A stretch of DNA of 13,615 bases from Acidimicrobiia bacterium (GTDB lineage Bacteria > Actinomycetota > Acidimicrobiia > Acidimicrobiales > Ilumatobacteraceae), in contig JACDGA010000020.1 in assembly GCA_013815505.1 (NCBI GenBank), positions 1 to 13,615 of the forward strand, read 5' to 3'. The notes below the pieces were generated by a model. The model did not search any database. It was not told where the DNA came from and saw only the letters and a list, made by a program, of their open reading frames with translations. The position numbers and the translations under genes are program-made. Shown here piece after piece: positions 7,324 to 13,107 of the stretch (position 1 is the first letter of the stretch; every line of letters starts with the position of its first letter).

Positions 7324-7688
7324 TGGTGCACCTCGGCCGTGTGGACGAACGACAGGGGGACGACGGGCGGTGCACCAATGACCGCGCCGCTGCTGCGCAG
7401 CGGCGCACCGTCACGATGGTTCGCTCGCGTGGCTCGCTCACAGAGCATCTCCGAGTCGAGCATCGAGGCGAGAGCGGCGACGAACGAGGCACGCCGGCGA
7501 GGCGCGATGCCTTCGGCGTCGAGCACCTCGGCGATGGTGCGGTGTCCGTCGAGAGCGTACACGACCGCGACGAGATCGGGGTGGCGCAAGAACACGAGCC
7601 GGCGGTTGCCGTAGTGGTACGCGAGCGCGCCGAACGGCTCGGGTCGCAGCGCGACGTCGGGGTTCAATGTCACGACGCGGTGTTCCAT
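7320..7688 (-). CDS. mftB: Mycofactocin precursor-binding chaperone MftB
   Basis: The 122-aa protein has a PqqD-like RiPP recognition fold at residues 1-80 ('VALRPEPFGALAYHYGNRR', then a segment like 'LDGHRTIAEVLDAEGI') followed by a variable tail. MftB binds the MftA leader and delivers it to MftC. I chose the ATG at 7688, giving MEHRVV, because GAGG lies 9 bases upstream at good spacing. An ATG three codons earlier (7697) directly abuts that GAGG and is less likely. The stop overlaps the mftC start. The gene begins 43 bp after the stop of the second tail-duplicate ORF, so two GC-rich hairpins lie between mftA and mftB in the transcript. Confidence 0.9.
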   Translation of the reverse strand: MEHRVVTLNPDVALRPEPFGALAYHYGNRRLVFLRHPDLVAVVYALDGHRTIAEVLDAEGIAPRRRASFVAALASMLDSEMLCERATRANHRDGAPLRSSGAVIGAPPVVPLSFVHTAEVHQ

Positions 7689-7731
7689 GCCGTCCATCCT
7701 CGTGCCTATCGATCGATCAGCCGACGAACAG

Positions 7732-7812
7732 TCAGTAGACGCCGCACATTCCGTGTTGCTGCGGGGGCTGCGCCCCCGAACCCCATCGTCGTGCGGCTCC
7801 CTGGCGGTCGCT
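7732..7812. repeat. 81-bp exact repeat, copy 1, with mftA-tail sequence
   Basis: It is identical over 81 bp to 7848-7928. Its first 23 bp (7732-7754) also match the mftA 3' end at 7934-7956. It contains the hairpin CGGGGGC (7762-7768) / GCCCCCG (7772-7778). Beyond it at 7821-7831, CGGAATGTGCG is the exact inverse of CGCACATTCCG at 7743-7753, giving an 89-bp unit bounded by 11-bp inverted repeats. Confidence 0.95.
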
Positions 7813-7848
7813 CGCCCGACCGGAATGTGCGCGCTCGATTGACATCAT
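7732..7848 (-). CDS. Short ORF ending GMCGVY: second mftA-tail duplicate (candidate precursor or remnant)
   Basis: This 38-codon frame begins with ATG overlapping the stop of the preceding short ORF (TGATG) and ends in codons for QQHGMCGVY-stop. The last 18 coding bases and the stop are identical to those of mftA. It shares 23 C-terminal residues with the ORF at 7848-7934 and has ten extra N-terminal residues starting MMSIERAHSG. The body is Arg/Gln/Gly-rich and lacks the acidic leader of MftA, so MftB recognition is doubtful. Either it is translated by re-initiation as an MftA-like peptide, or it is an accidental frame across a repeat element that captured the mftA 3' end. The frame and coupling are visible; expression is unknown. 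Confidence 0.35.
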   Translation of the reverse strand: MMSIERAHSGRASDRQGAARRWGSGAQPPQQHGMCGVY

Positions 7849-7928
7849 CAGTAGACGCCGCACATTCCGTGTTGCTGCGGGGGCTGCGCCCCCGAACCCC
7901 ATCGTCGTGCGGCTCCCTGGCGGTCGCT
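7848..7928. repeat. 81-bp exact repeat, copy 2
   Basis: Exact copy of 7732-7812, with hairpin arms at 7878-7884 and 7888-7894. It joins the mftA end after only 5 bp (7929-7933), whereas copy 1 is followed by a 35-bp spacer (7813-7847). The difference of 30 bp is ten codons, so both tail ORFs stay in frame. A 27-bp stretch (7844-7870) matches the mftA end at 7930-7956. Confidence 0.95.
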
Positions 7929-7934
7929 AATCAT
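7848..7934 (-). CDS. Short ORF ending GMCGVY: first mftA-tail duplicate (candidate precursor or remnant)
   Basis: This 28-codon frame starts with ATG formed by the last base of the mftA stop plus the next two (TGATG), and ends QQHGMCGVY-stop, with codons for the last six residues identical to mftA. It begins MISDRQGAAR and contains no acidic leader. Its DNA is the same 81-bp repeat found in the neighbouring ORF. If ribosomes re-initiate after mftA, the cell would make an extra peptide with the Val-Tyr core that MftC modifies. The lack of a leader and the presence of a hairpin inside the frame argue for a repeat-derived remnant. Both readings are possible. Confidence 0.35.
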   Translation of the reverse strand: MISDRQGAARRWGSGAQPPQQHGMCGVY

Positions 7935-8056
7935 CAGTAGACGCCGCACATTCCGTCGATCGAGATCTCCTCGACGAGGAGCTCTTCGAGGAGCTCTGGC
8001 TCCTCTTCGTCGATGAGGGCATCGTCGGGCGCGGTGATCGTGACCGTCTCGCTCAT
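7934..8056 (-). CDS. mftA: Mycofactocin precursor peptide MftA
   Basis: A 40-codon gene, easily missed because of its size. The peptide begins MSETVTITAP, continues with a strongly acidic leader (DDALIDEEEPELLEELLVEE) and ends ISIDGMCGVY, the hallmark C-terminus of mycofactocin precursors. The terminal Val-Tyr becomes the redox-active pyrrolidinone core after MftC action and MftE cleavage; the leader is what MftB binds. The ATG lies inside the cobA stop (ATGA), and no clear ribosome site precedes it, so translation is probably coupled to cobA. mftB and mftC follow on the same strand. Its own stop overlaps another ATG (TGATG), which opens the tail-duplicate ORF. Identification is close to certain. 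Confidence 0.97.
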   Translation of the reverse strand: MSETVTITAPDDALIDEEEPELLEELLVEEISIDGMCGVY

Positions 8057-8850
8057 GGGGCGAGCATACGTTGCCCGTGCCGCGCGCGAACCGCGCAGCC
8101 GGTTGGCACCCATCTCGCGAGGTCGAGCCCGGCGACGGCGCCGATCACGAGCACGGCGGGTGACGCGACGTCCGCGTCGCGGAGCTCGTCGAGCCGGCCG
8201 CGCATCTCGTCCTGGTGCTCCGTCGTCGCCGAGCGAACGGCGGCGAACGGCGTGTCGCCGGCGAGCCCACCCGCGATCAGCTCGGCGGCGATGCGGCCAC
8301 GGTTGGCCACACCCATCAGCACCACGATCGTGCCCCCGACGCGTGCGAGCGCACGCCAGTCGACCGGCTGCTCGCCGTCGCGGCGGTGACCGGTCACCAC
8401 GGTGACGGCAGCCGACACCCCGCGGTGGGTGACGGGAATGCCGGCGGCCGCCGCTCCCGTGAACGCCGAGGTCGTCCCAGGAACGACTTCGTAGCTCACG
8501 CCGGCGTCGCCGAGCGCGAGCGCCTCCTCGCCGCCACGCCCGAAGACGAAAGGATCGCCGCCCTTCAGTCGCACCACCCGCCGGCCCTGGCCGGCGAGGT
8601 GAACGAGCAGGCTGTTGATCAGCTCCTGGGGCGTCGGTCGGCCGGGACGCTTGCCGACGTCGATCAGCTCGGCACCATCGGCGACGAGGTCGAGCACGCC
8701 CGTGCCGACCAACGCGTCGTGCACCACGACGTCTGCCTCGCCGAGCAGCCGCGCGGCACGCACGGTGAGCAGGTCGGGATCGCCGGGCCCTGCGCCGACG
8801 AGTGCGACATGGCCGCTCATGACATGGCCGCTCATGAAATGGCCGCTCAC
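8053..8850 (-). CDS. cobA: Uroporphyrinogen-III C-methyltransferase (SUMT)
   Basis: SUMT uses SAM to methylate uroporphyrinogen III at C-2 and C-7, giving precorrin-2, the precursor of siroheme and cobalamin. Seen: VALVGAGPGDPDLLTVRAAR near the N-terminus, 'VVVHDALV', 'GKRPGRPTPQELIN', 'VVRLKGGDPFVFGRGGEEA' and 'VVPGTTSAFTGAAAAGIPVTHR', all classic family blocks. The product is 255-265 aa, a stand-alone SUMT without a fused HemD or CysG domain. Three in-frame starts (GTG 8850, ATG 8835, ATG 8820) are created by a 15-bp tandem repeat. GTG 8850 overlaps the sulfite reductase stop (GTGA), while ATG 8820 gives the usual N-terminus, so the true start is uncertain. With the sulfite reductase upstream and the precorrin-2 dehydrogenase divergent, it supplies siroheme. 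Its stop overlaps the mftA start. Confidence 0.95.
   Translation of the reverse strand: MSGHFMSGHVMSGHVALVGAGPGDPDLLTVRAARLLGEADVVVHDALVGTGVLDLVADGAELIDVGKRPGRPTPQELINSLLVHLAGQGRRVVRLKGGDPFVFGRGGEEALALGDAGVSYEVVPGTTSAFTGAAAAGIPVTHRGVSAAVTVVTGHRRDGEQPVDWRALARVGGTIVVLMGVANRGRIAAELIAGGLAGDTPFAAVRSATTEHQDEMRGRLDELRDADVASPAVLVIGAVAGLDLARWVPTGCAVRARHGQRMLAP
8806..8850. repeat. 15-bp tandem repeat carrying three alternative cobA starts
   Basis: Two exact copies (8806-8820 and 8821-8835) and one near copy (8836-8850) of a unit that reads ATGAGCGGCCATGTC on the minus strand, the first with GTG and TTC variants. Each copy gives an in-frame start and Met-Ser-Gly-His-Val, the last Val of which continues into the conserved SUMT N-terminus. 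It sits exactly at the sulfite-reductase/cobA junction. Confidence 0.9.
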
Positions 8851-10580
8851 GACACGGATGCCGACTCGCGTGCCGGCGCGCTCGCTCGCTGGTGGCGACG
8901 CACGACCGGTGCTGGCAGCCACGTCGCCAGCTCGTCGCCGGCGGCGGCGCACCAGTCGCCGAAGCTCGCAGTCGATCCGTTGCGGCGGGCCGTCGCGAAC
9001 CGTGCGATCACGGGTTCGAGGACGCCCTCCAACTCGTCGAGCGACATGTCGGGACGGACCTCCACGCCGAGGCGAGTGCCTGCCGCCGACCCGCCGAGAT
9101 AGAGGTCGTAGGTGCGCTTCGTGCGACCGGAGATGCCGATCTCGGACGTGTACGGGCGGGCGCAGCCGTTGGGGCATCCCGTCATGTTGAGCCTGATCGA
9201 CTCGTCGTCGAGCCCGTGGCGGGCGAGCACCGCCTCCAACGTGTCGATGACGTCGGGGAGCACGCGTTCGGCCTCGCCCAGCGCCTGGCTGCACGTGGGC
9301 AGCGCCGGGCAGGCGATGGCGAGCCGGCGCACGCTCGTGACGTCGCCGGCGAGCGCCACGCCGTGCTCGCGCAGGGTGGCGTCGATCGTGCGCTGTGCGT
9401 CCTCGTCGACGCCGACGAGAACGAGGTCCTGTCGGGCGGTCACCCGGATCGCCGGGACCGTCCCGTTGACGACGAGCGTGCGCATCGCCGTGCGCAAGTT
9501 GACGCCCTCGTGATCGCTCACCCGTCCGGACGGCACGGGGAGGCCGTACGTCGTCGCAGTGCGCTCGTGATGCTCGCCGGGCTCCCACGTCGGCAGGGGC
9601 GGCGCGGCGCGTAGCGGGGCACCGTGTCGCGCCTCGACCTCTTTGCGGAACCAGTGGATGCCGCGATCCTCGATGAGGTACTTCAGCCTGGCACGCTTGC
9701 GGTCTTCGCGGTTTCCGAAGTCGCGCTGCACGGTGATGACATGCTCGACCACGTCGACGAGCTCGTGCGGCTCGACCCAGCCGAGCACCGTCGCGAGCCG
9801 TGGCGCGGTGTCGTCGCGGTTGATGCTGCGCCCCATGCCACCACCGACGAGCACGACGTAACCGGTGACGTCGCCCGAGTCGTCGTCGGCGAGCGTCGGG
9901 ACGATGCCGACGTCCTGGCTGTAGACGTCGACGCAGTTGTGGCCGGGCCACGCGATCCCGATCTTGAACTTTCGCGGTAGGTAGACGTCGCCGTAGATCG
10001 GCTCGTGCCGGAACGGGTCGTCGTCACCGGGGTCGAGCGTCGCCGCCTTCTCGCCGTCGATCCACAGCTCCCAGTAGGCCGTCGTGCGCGGCCGGAAGCG
10101 GCGCACGAGCCCGTCGACCACCGGTTCGAGAGCGTGGTCGTGGGCGGGATCCGAGCAGGCGACGATGTTGCGCACGACGTCGCCGCAGGCGGCGAGCGTC
10201 GTGAGGCCGGCGGCGTTGATGTCGTGCACGATCGACGCCAGGTCGGGCTTGCGCACGAAGTGCAGCTGGACGCCTTGGCGCGTCGTCAGCCGCAGCGTGC
10301 CATCCGTGGCGTCGGCGAGGCGGTCGAGCGCCAGCCACGCCTCGGGCGTGAGCCGGCCACCGGGGACCGACGCACGCACCATGCACGAGTAGTCGAGGGC
10401 GAGCCCCTTGCTCGACCGCTCGCGACGGACGTCGCGATCGTCCTGCTGGTAGATGCCGTGGAACTTCAGCAGCGTCTGGCCGTCACCGCTGAACGAGGGG
10501 TCGTGGTTGGTCAGCTCGTGCGCGAGGTCGCCGCGCAGGAACCGGCTCCGCGCCTTGACGTCCTCCGGGTTGCCACTCAT
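8847..10580 (-). CDS. Assimilatory sulfite reductase, siroheme/4Fe-4S hemoprotein
   Basis: The 577-aa product shows the two-repeat nitrite/sulfite reductase architecture. The cluster and siroheme ligands are visible as CPALPTC (C424, C430) and NMTGCPNGC (C469, C473), matching the Cx5C and Cx3C pattern with spacing close to CysI. Arg- and Lys-rich siroheme-site blocks such as 'TTRQGVQLHFV' and 'PRKFKIGI' are present. It reduces sulfite to sulfide with six electrons. The ferredoxin- versus NADPH/flavoprotein-linked type cannot be separated here; no CysJ-type flavoprotein is in the window. ATG at 10580 overlaps the cysH stop (ATGA), and its stop overlaps the GTG of cobA, so the trio is tightly coupled. 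A nitrite reductase is the main alternative, made unlikely by the adjacent APS reductase. Confidence 0.93.
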   Translation of the reverse strand: MSGNPEDVKARSRFLRGDLAHELTNHDPSFSGDGQTLLKFHGIYQQDDRDVRRERSSKGLALDYSCMVRASVPGGRLTPEAWLALDRLADATDGTLRLTTRQGVQLHFVRKPDLASIVHDINAAGLTTLAACGDVVRNIVACSDPAHDHALEPVVDGLVRRFRPRTTAYWELWIDGEKAATLDPGDDDPFRHEPIYGDVYLPRKFKIGIAWPGHNCVDVYSQDVGIVPTLADDDSGDVTGYVVLVGGGMGRSINRDDTAPRLATVLGWVEPHELVDVVEHVITVQRDFGNREDRKRARLKYLIEDRGIHWFRKEVEARHGAPLRAAPPLPTWEPGEHHERTATTYGLPVPSGRVSDHEGVNLRTAMRTLVVNGTVPAIRVTARQDLVLVGVDEDAQRTIDATLREHGVALAGDVTSVRRLAIACPALPTCSQALGEAERVLPDVIDTLEAVLARHGLDDESIRLNMTGCPNGCARPYTSEIGISGRTKRTYDLYLGGSAAGTRLGVEVRPDMSLDELEGVLEPVIARFATARRNGSTASFGDWCAAAGDELATWLPAPVVRRHQRASAPARESASVS

Positions 10581-11248
10581 GAGTGTGTGACCGTGACGGG
10601 GACGCCGGTGGTGGCGGCGAGGTGCAGGCCGCACTCGATCTTGTCGCTGCCGCGCCATCTGCCGGCGCGCTCGACCTCCCCGGCGGCGAGCGGCGACGTG
10701 CACGGCCAGCACCCGATGGAGCCGTAACCGCGATCCGCCAGCGGGTGCAGCGGAAGGTCGTTGCTGGCGATGTGGTCGGCGACGCGGGCTGCATCCCATG
10801 TCGCCAGCGGATTGATCTTCGTGACTGCCCGCTCCGGATCGTCGTGGACGACGGGGGTCGATCGCCGTGTGTCGCCGTCACTGCGACGAACACCGGTGAC
10901 CCATGCCGCCGCCCCCGCGAGCGCCCGCTCGAGCGGCTCGACCTTGCGCGCTCGGCAGCAGGCGTCGGGGTCGTGCTGCCACACGTCGCGCTCGATATCG
11001 GGGCGTGGGTGGATGCTGCGGACGCGGACGCCGAACCGTTCGGCGAGGTGGTCGGCGTACCACTCCGTCTCGGCGAACAGGTAGCCGGTGTCGAGCATGA
11101 CGACGTCGGCCCACGGGATCGACTGGCTGACGAGGTGGGGGAGCGTCGGATCACCGAAGCTCGCCGTCACGACGAGGCCGTCGCCGAACGTCTCGCCCGC
11201 CCAGCGGAGCACCTCGAGCGGGTGGGCGTTCTCGAACACGAACGCCAT
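10577..11248 (-). CDS. cysH: Adenylyl-sulfate (APS) reductase, thioredoxin-dependent, 4Fe-4S type
   Basis: The 223-aa enzyme has the CysH PP-loop-like fold with 'VVTASFGDPT' at about 26-35, the 4Fe-4S motif formed by C97-C98 and C180-x2-C183 (GCWPC), and the C-terminal catalytic cysteine C206 in KIECGLH. The paired CC...CxxC is diagnostic for the form that reduces APS rather than PAPS, and is usual in actinobacteria. It makes sulfite and AMP, and its product is used by the sulfite reductase encoded immediately after. It is the first gene of the long minus-strand run. ATG at 11248 is preceded by only a weak ribosome site. Upstream lies a short AT-rich region with a possible promoter and direct repeats. 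Confidence 0.95.
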   Translation of the reverse strand: MAFVFENAHPLEVLRWAGETFGDGLVVTASFGDPTLPHLVSQSIPWADVVMLDTGYLFAETEWYADHLAERFGVRVRSIHPRPDIERDVWQHDPDACCRARKVEPLERALAGAAAWVTGVRRSDGDTRRSTPVVHDDPERAVTKINPLATWDAARVADHIASNDLPLHPLADRGYGSIGCWPCTSPLAAGEVERAGRWRGSDKIECGLHLAATTGVPVTVTHS

Positions 11249-11258
11249 TCAACCAAAT

Positions 11259-11276
11259 TCTGACCAATCTGATCAA
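11259..11276. promoter_or_regulatory. Tandem 9-bp direct repeats, possible operator for the cysH operon
   Basis: TCTGACCAA (11259-11267) and TCTGATCAA (11268-11276) are adjacent and differ at one base. They lie in an unusually AT-rich island 11-28 bases upstream of cysH and immediately downstream of a possible -10 element, a position suited to repression. No regulator can be named. Confidence 0.35.
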
Positions 11277-11277
11277 C

Positions 11278-11305
11278 TTTATGGCGAATTGCCATGCTGT
11301 GACAT
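11278..11305 (-). promoter_or_regulatory. Possible sigma-70-type promoter of the cysH-to-mft operon
   Basis: On the minus strand ATGTCA (11305-11300) and CATAAA (11283-11278), separated by 16 bases, each match the -35 and -10 consensus at four of six positions. Transcription would begin roughly 20-25 bases before the cysH ATG. Actinobacterial promoters are often poorly conserved, so this is tentative. Confidence 0.3.
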
Positions 11306-11348
11306 CCGCCCCACCCCCAGACGGTGCCGGGCCGTACCCTTTCTGGGG

Positions 11349-11909
11349 ATGCGATTCGGCTATCCGGTGGTGCTCGACGTGCACGACGTGTCCGTGCTCG
11401 TCGTTGGGGCAGGTCCCGTGGCCGTGCGCAAGGTGGTATCGCTCGTCGACGCCGGCGCCAGCGTCCGGGTGGTGGCGATCGACGTCGACCCGGCGCTCGA
11501 TGCGGTCGCCGTGGCCGAGGTGCGCCAGCGGGCATACGAGCCGGGCGACCTCGACGGCGTGCGGCTCGTCGTCACGGCGACGGGCATCGTCGACGTCGAT
11601 GCGTCAGTCGCTGCCGACGCCACGAGTCGCGGGATCTGGGTCAACGCCGCCGACCAAACCAGCGATTGCTCGTTCATCCTTCCCGCCATTGCTCGCGACG
11701 GCTCGGTCAGCGTCGCCGTGTCCACAGACGGGACCGCACCGGCCGTCGCCTCGTGGCTCCGCGACCGCATCGCCCACGAGGTGCTCGACGACGACGTTCG
11801 CCGCATCGCGTCGGCCGTCGCCGAACGCCGTCGCGAGATCCACGCCTGCGGCGAGTCGACCGAGGGACTCGACTGGCGCGGCGAGATCGAGCGGCTCCGC
11901 CACCCGTGA
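11349..11909 (+). CDS. Precorrin-2 dehydrogenase (Met8 / CysG N-terminal domain family)
   Basis: The 186-aa protein begins with a short beta segment and a Rossmann motif VLVVGAGPVAVRK (16-28), then carries the family block 'VNAADQTSDCSFILPAIARDG' split around D102, the position of the catalytic Asp in CysG and Met8p, and 'VSTDGTAPAVASWLRDRI'. It oxidises precorrin-2 to sirohydrochlorin with NAD. The family can also chelate iron, but this short form lacks the longer C-terminal part of Met8p, so a separate chelatase may be needed. It is divergent from cysH and completes siroheme supply together with CobA. ATG 11349 gives the standard N-terminus. The open frame upstream to 11088 only shadows cysH. 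The ribosome site (TGGGG) is weak and close. Confidence 0.9.
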   Translation: MRFGYPVVLDVHDVSVLVVGAGPVAVRKVVSLVDAGASVRVVAIDVDPALDAVAVAEVRQRAYEPGDLDGVRLVVTATGIVDVDASVAADATSRGIWVNAADQTSDCSFILPAIARDGSVSVAVSTDGTAPAVASWLRDRIAHEVLDDDVRRIASAVAERRREIHACGESTEGLDWRGEIERLRHP

Positions 11910-11967
11910 TCGCGCAGGCCCCGGGTTACTGTGGCGGCGACGTGTTGGCCGAGACGAGGGGATCCGG

Positions 11968-13077
11968 ATGAAGACGAAAGCAGCAATCCTGTGGGAGATC
12001 GGCGCCGAGTGGAGCGTCGAGGAGATCGAGCTCGACGAGCCGAAGGCCGGCGAGGTGCAGGTCAAACTCGCCGCGTCGGGTCTGTGCCACTCCGACGAGC
12101 ACCTCGTCACCGGCGACCTGCCCTTCGAGCTCCCGATTGTCGGTGGACACGAGGGCGCCGGCGTCGTGGAGGCGGTCGGCGAGGGCGTCAGCTGGCTCGC
12201 CGCCGGCGACCACGTCGTGTTCGGCTTCATCCCCTCGTGCGGTCGATGCCCGAGTTGCTCGACGGGGCACCAGAACCTCTGCGATCTCGGTGCGCTGCTC
12301 GGCGCCGGTAAGCAGATCGACGGAACTTCGCGCCATCACGCCAACGGCAAGGACCTCTCGCTGATGTGCATGCTCGGCACGTTCTCGCATCACACCGTCG
12401 TCAACGAGGCGAGCTGCATCAAGATCGACGACGACGTCCCCCTCGATCGTGCCTGCCTGCTCGGCTGTGGTGTCGTCACCGGTTGGGGTTCGAGCGTGTA
12501 CGCAGCGGAGGTGACGCCCGGCGACGTCGTGGCCGTGGTTGGCTGCGGCGGCATCGGCTCGAACGCCGTCCAGGGCGCCCGGCTCGCCGGCGCGAAGCAG
12601 ATCTGGGCCATCGATCCTGCGGAGTTCAAGCGTGAGAAGGCACAGGAGTTCGGGGCCACGCACACTGCGTCGTCACTCGAGGAAGCCACCGAGCTCATCA
12701 CGAACGCCACCGAGGGGCGCATGGCCGACAAGGTGATCATGACGCTCGGCGTCGGTTCCGGCGAGCTGATGATCCAGGCGCTCGCCATCGCCGCCAAGCG
12801 CGGGCGCGTCGTCGTGACCAACATTCACCCCGCGATGGAGATGTCGGCGAGCATGAGCCTGCTCGACCTCACGCTGATGGAGAAGCAGATCATCGGCTCG
12901 CTGTTCGGTTCGGGCAACCCTCGCGCCGACATCCCGAAGCTGCTGGCGCTCTACCGCGACGGACAGCTCGATCTCGACGGTCTCATCACCAGCACGTACA
13001 CGCTCGACGAGGTGAACGACGGCTACGAGGCGATGCGCAACAACGAGAACATTCGCGGTGTGATGGTCTATTCGTGA
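11968..13077 (+). CDS. NDMA-dependent alcohol dehydrogenase (mycofactocin-associated, zinc type)
   Basis: The 369-aa medium-chain alcohol dehydrogenase has catalytic zinc ligands C40, H61 and C167, structural zinc cysteines C91, C94, C97 and C105, and a NAD-binding VVGCGGIG motif (190-197). The opening MKTKAAILWE and 'LAASGLCHSDEHLVTGDLP' (34-52) match the NDMA-dependent family. In such nicotinoproteins NAD stays bound and electrons are passed to an external carrier, which is mycofactocin where tested in actinobacteria. Its presence about 4 kb from mftA agrees with that. The start is supported by GAGGGG 6 bases upstream; a long frame reaching back to 11281 is a shadow of the precorrin-2 dehydrogenase. 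It is 58 bp past that gene and may be cotranscribed. The natural alcohol is unknown. Confidence 0.93.
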   Translation: MKTKAAILWEIGAEWSVEEIELDEPKAGEVQVKLAASGLCHSDEHLVTGDLPFELPIVGGHEGAGVVEAVGEGVSWLAAGDHVVFGFIPSCGRCPSCSTGHQNLCDLGALLGAGKQIDGTSRHHANGKDLSLMCMLGTFSHHTVVNEASCIKIDDDVPLDRACLLGCGVVTGWGSSVYAAEVTPGDVVAVVGCGGIGSNAVQGARLAGAKQIWAIDPAEFKREKAQEFGATHTASSLEEATELITNATEGRMADKVIMTLGVGSGELMIQALAIAAKRGRVVVTNIHPAMEMSASMSLLDLTLMEKQIIGSLFGSGNPRADIPKLLALYRDGQLDLDGLITSTYTLDEVNDGYEAMRNNENIRGVMVYS

Positions 13078-13107
13078 CGTCGCCACGGGGCGTACGGCCG
13101 TCGTCAC

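Noticed and set aside
7732..7956. CRISPR array
   Set aside because: Only two full copies with unequal spacers (35 and 5 bp), plus a gene-tail match; the repeat is too long and encodes the mftA end.
8851..9951. N-terminal extension of the cobA frame
   Set aside because: Arg/Pro-rich shadow of the sulfite reductase gene; SUMT homology begins only after the 8820-8850 start cluster.
10583..11263. Plus-strand frame opposite cysH
   Set aside because: Antisense to an unmistakable APS reductase with all its cysteine motifs; no family resemblance of its own.
11281..11967. Upstream extension of the alcohol dehydrogenase frame
   Set aside because: Overlaps the precorrin-2 dehydrogenase in another frame, and the ADH family N-terminus with a good ribosome site is at 11968.
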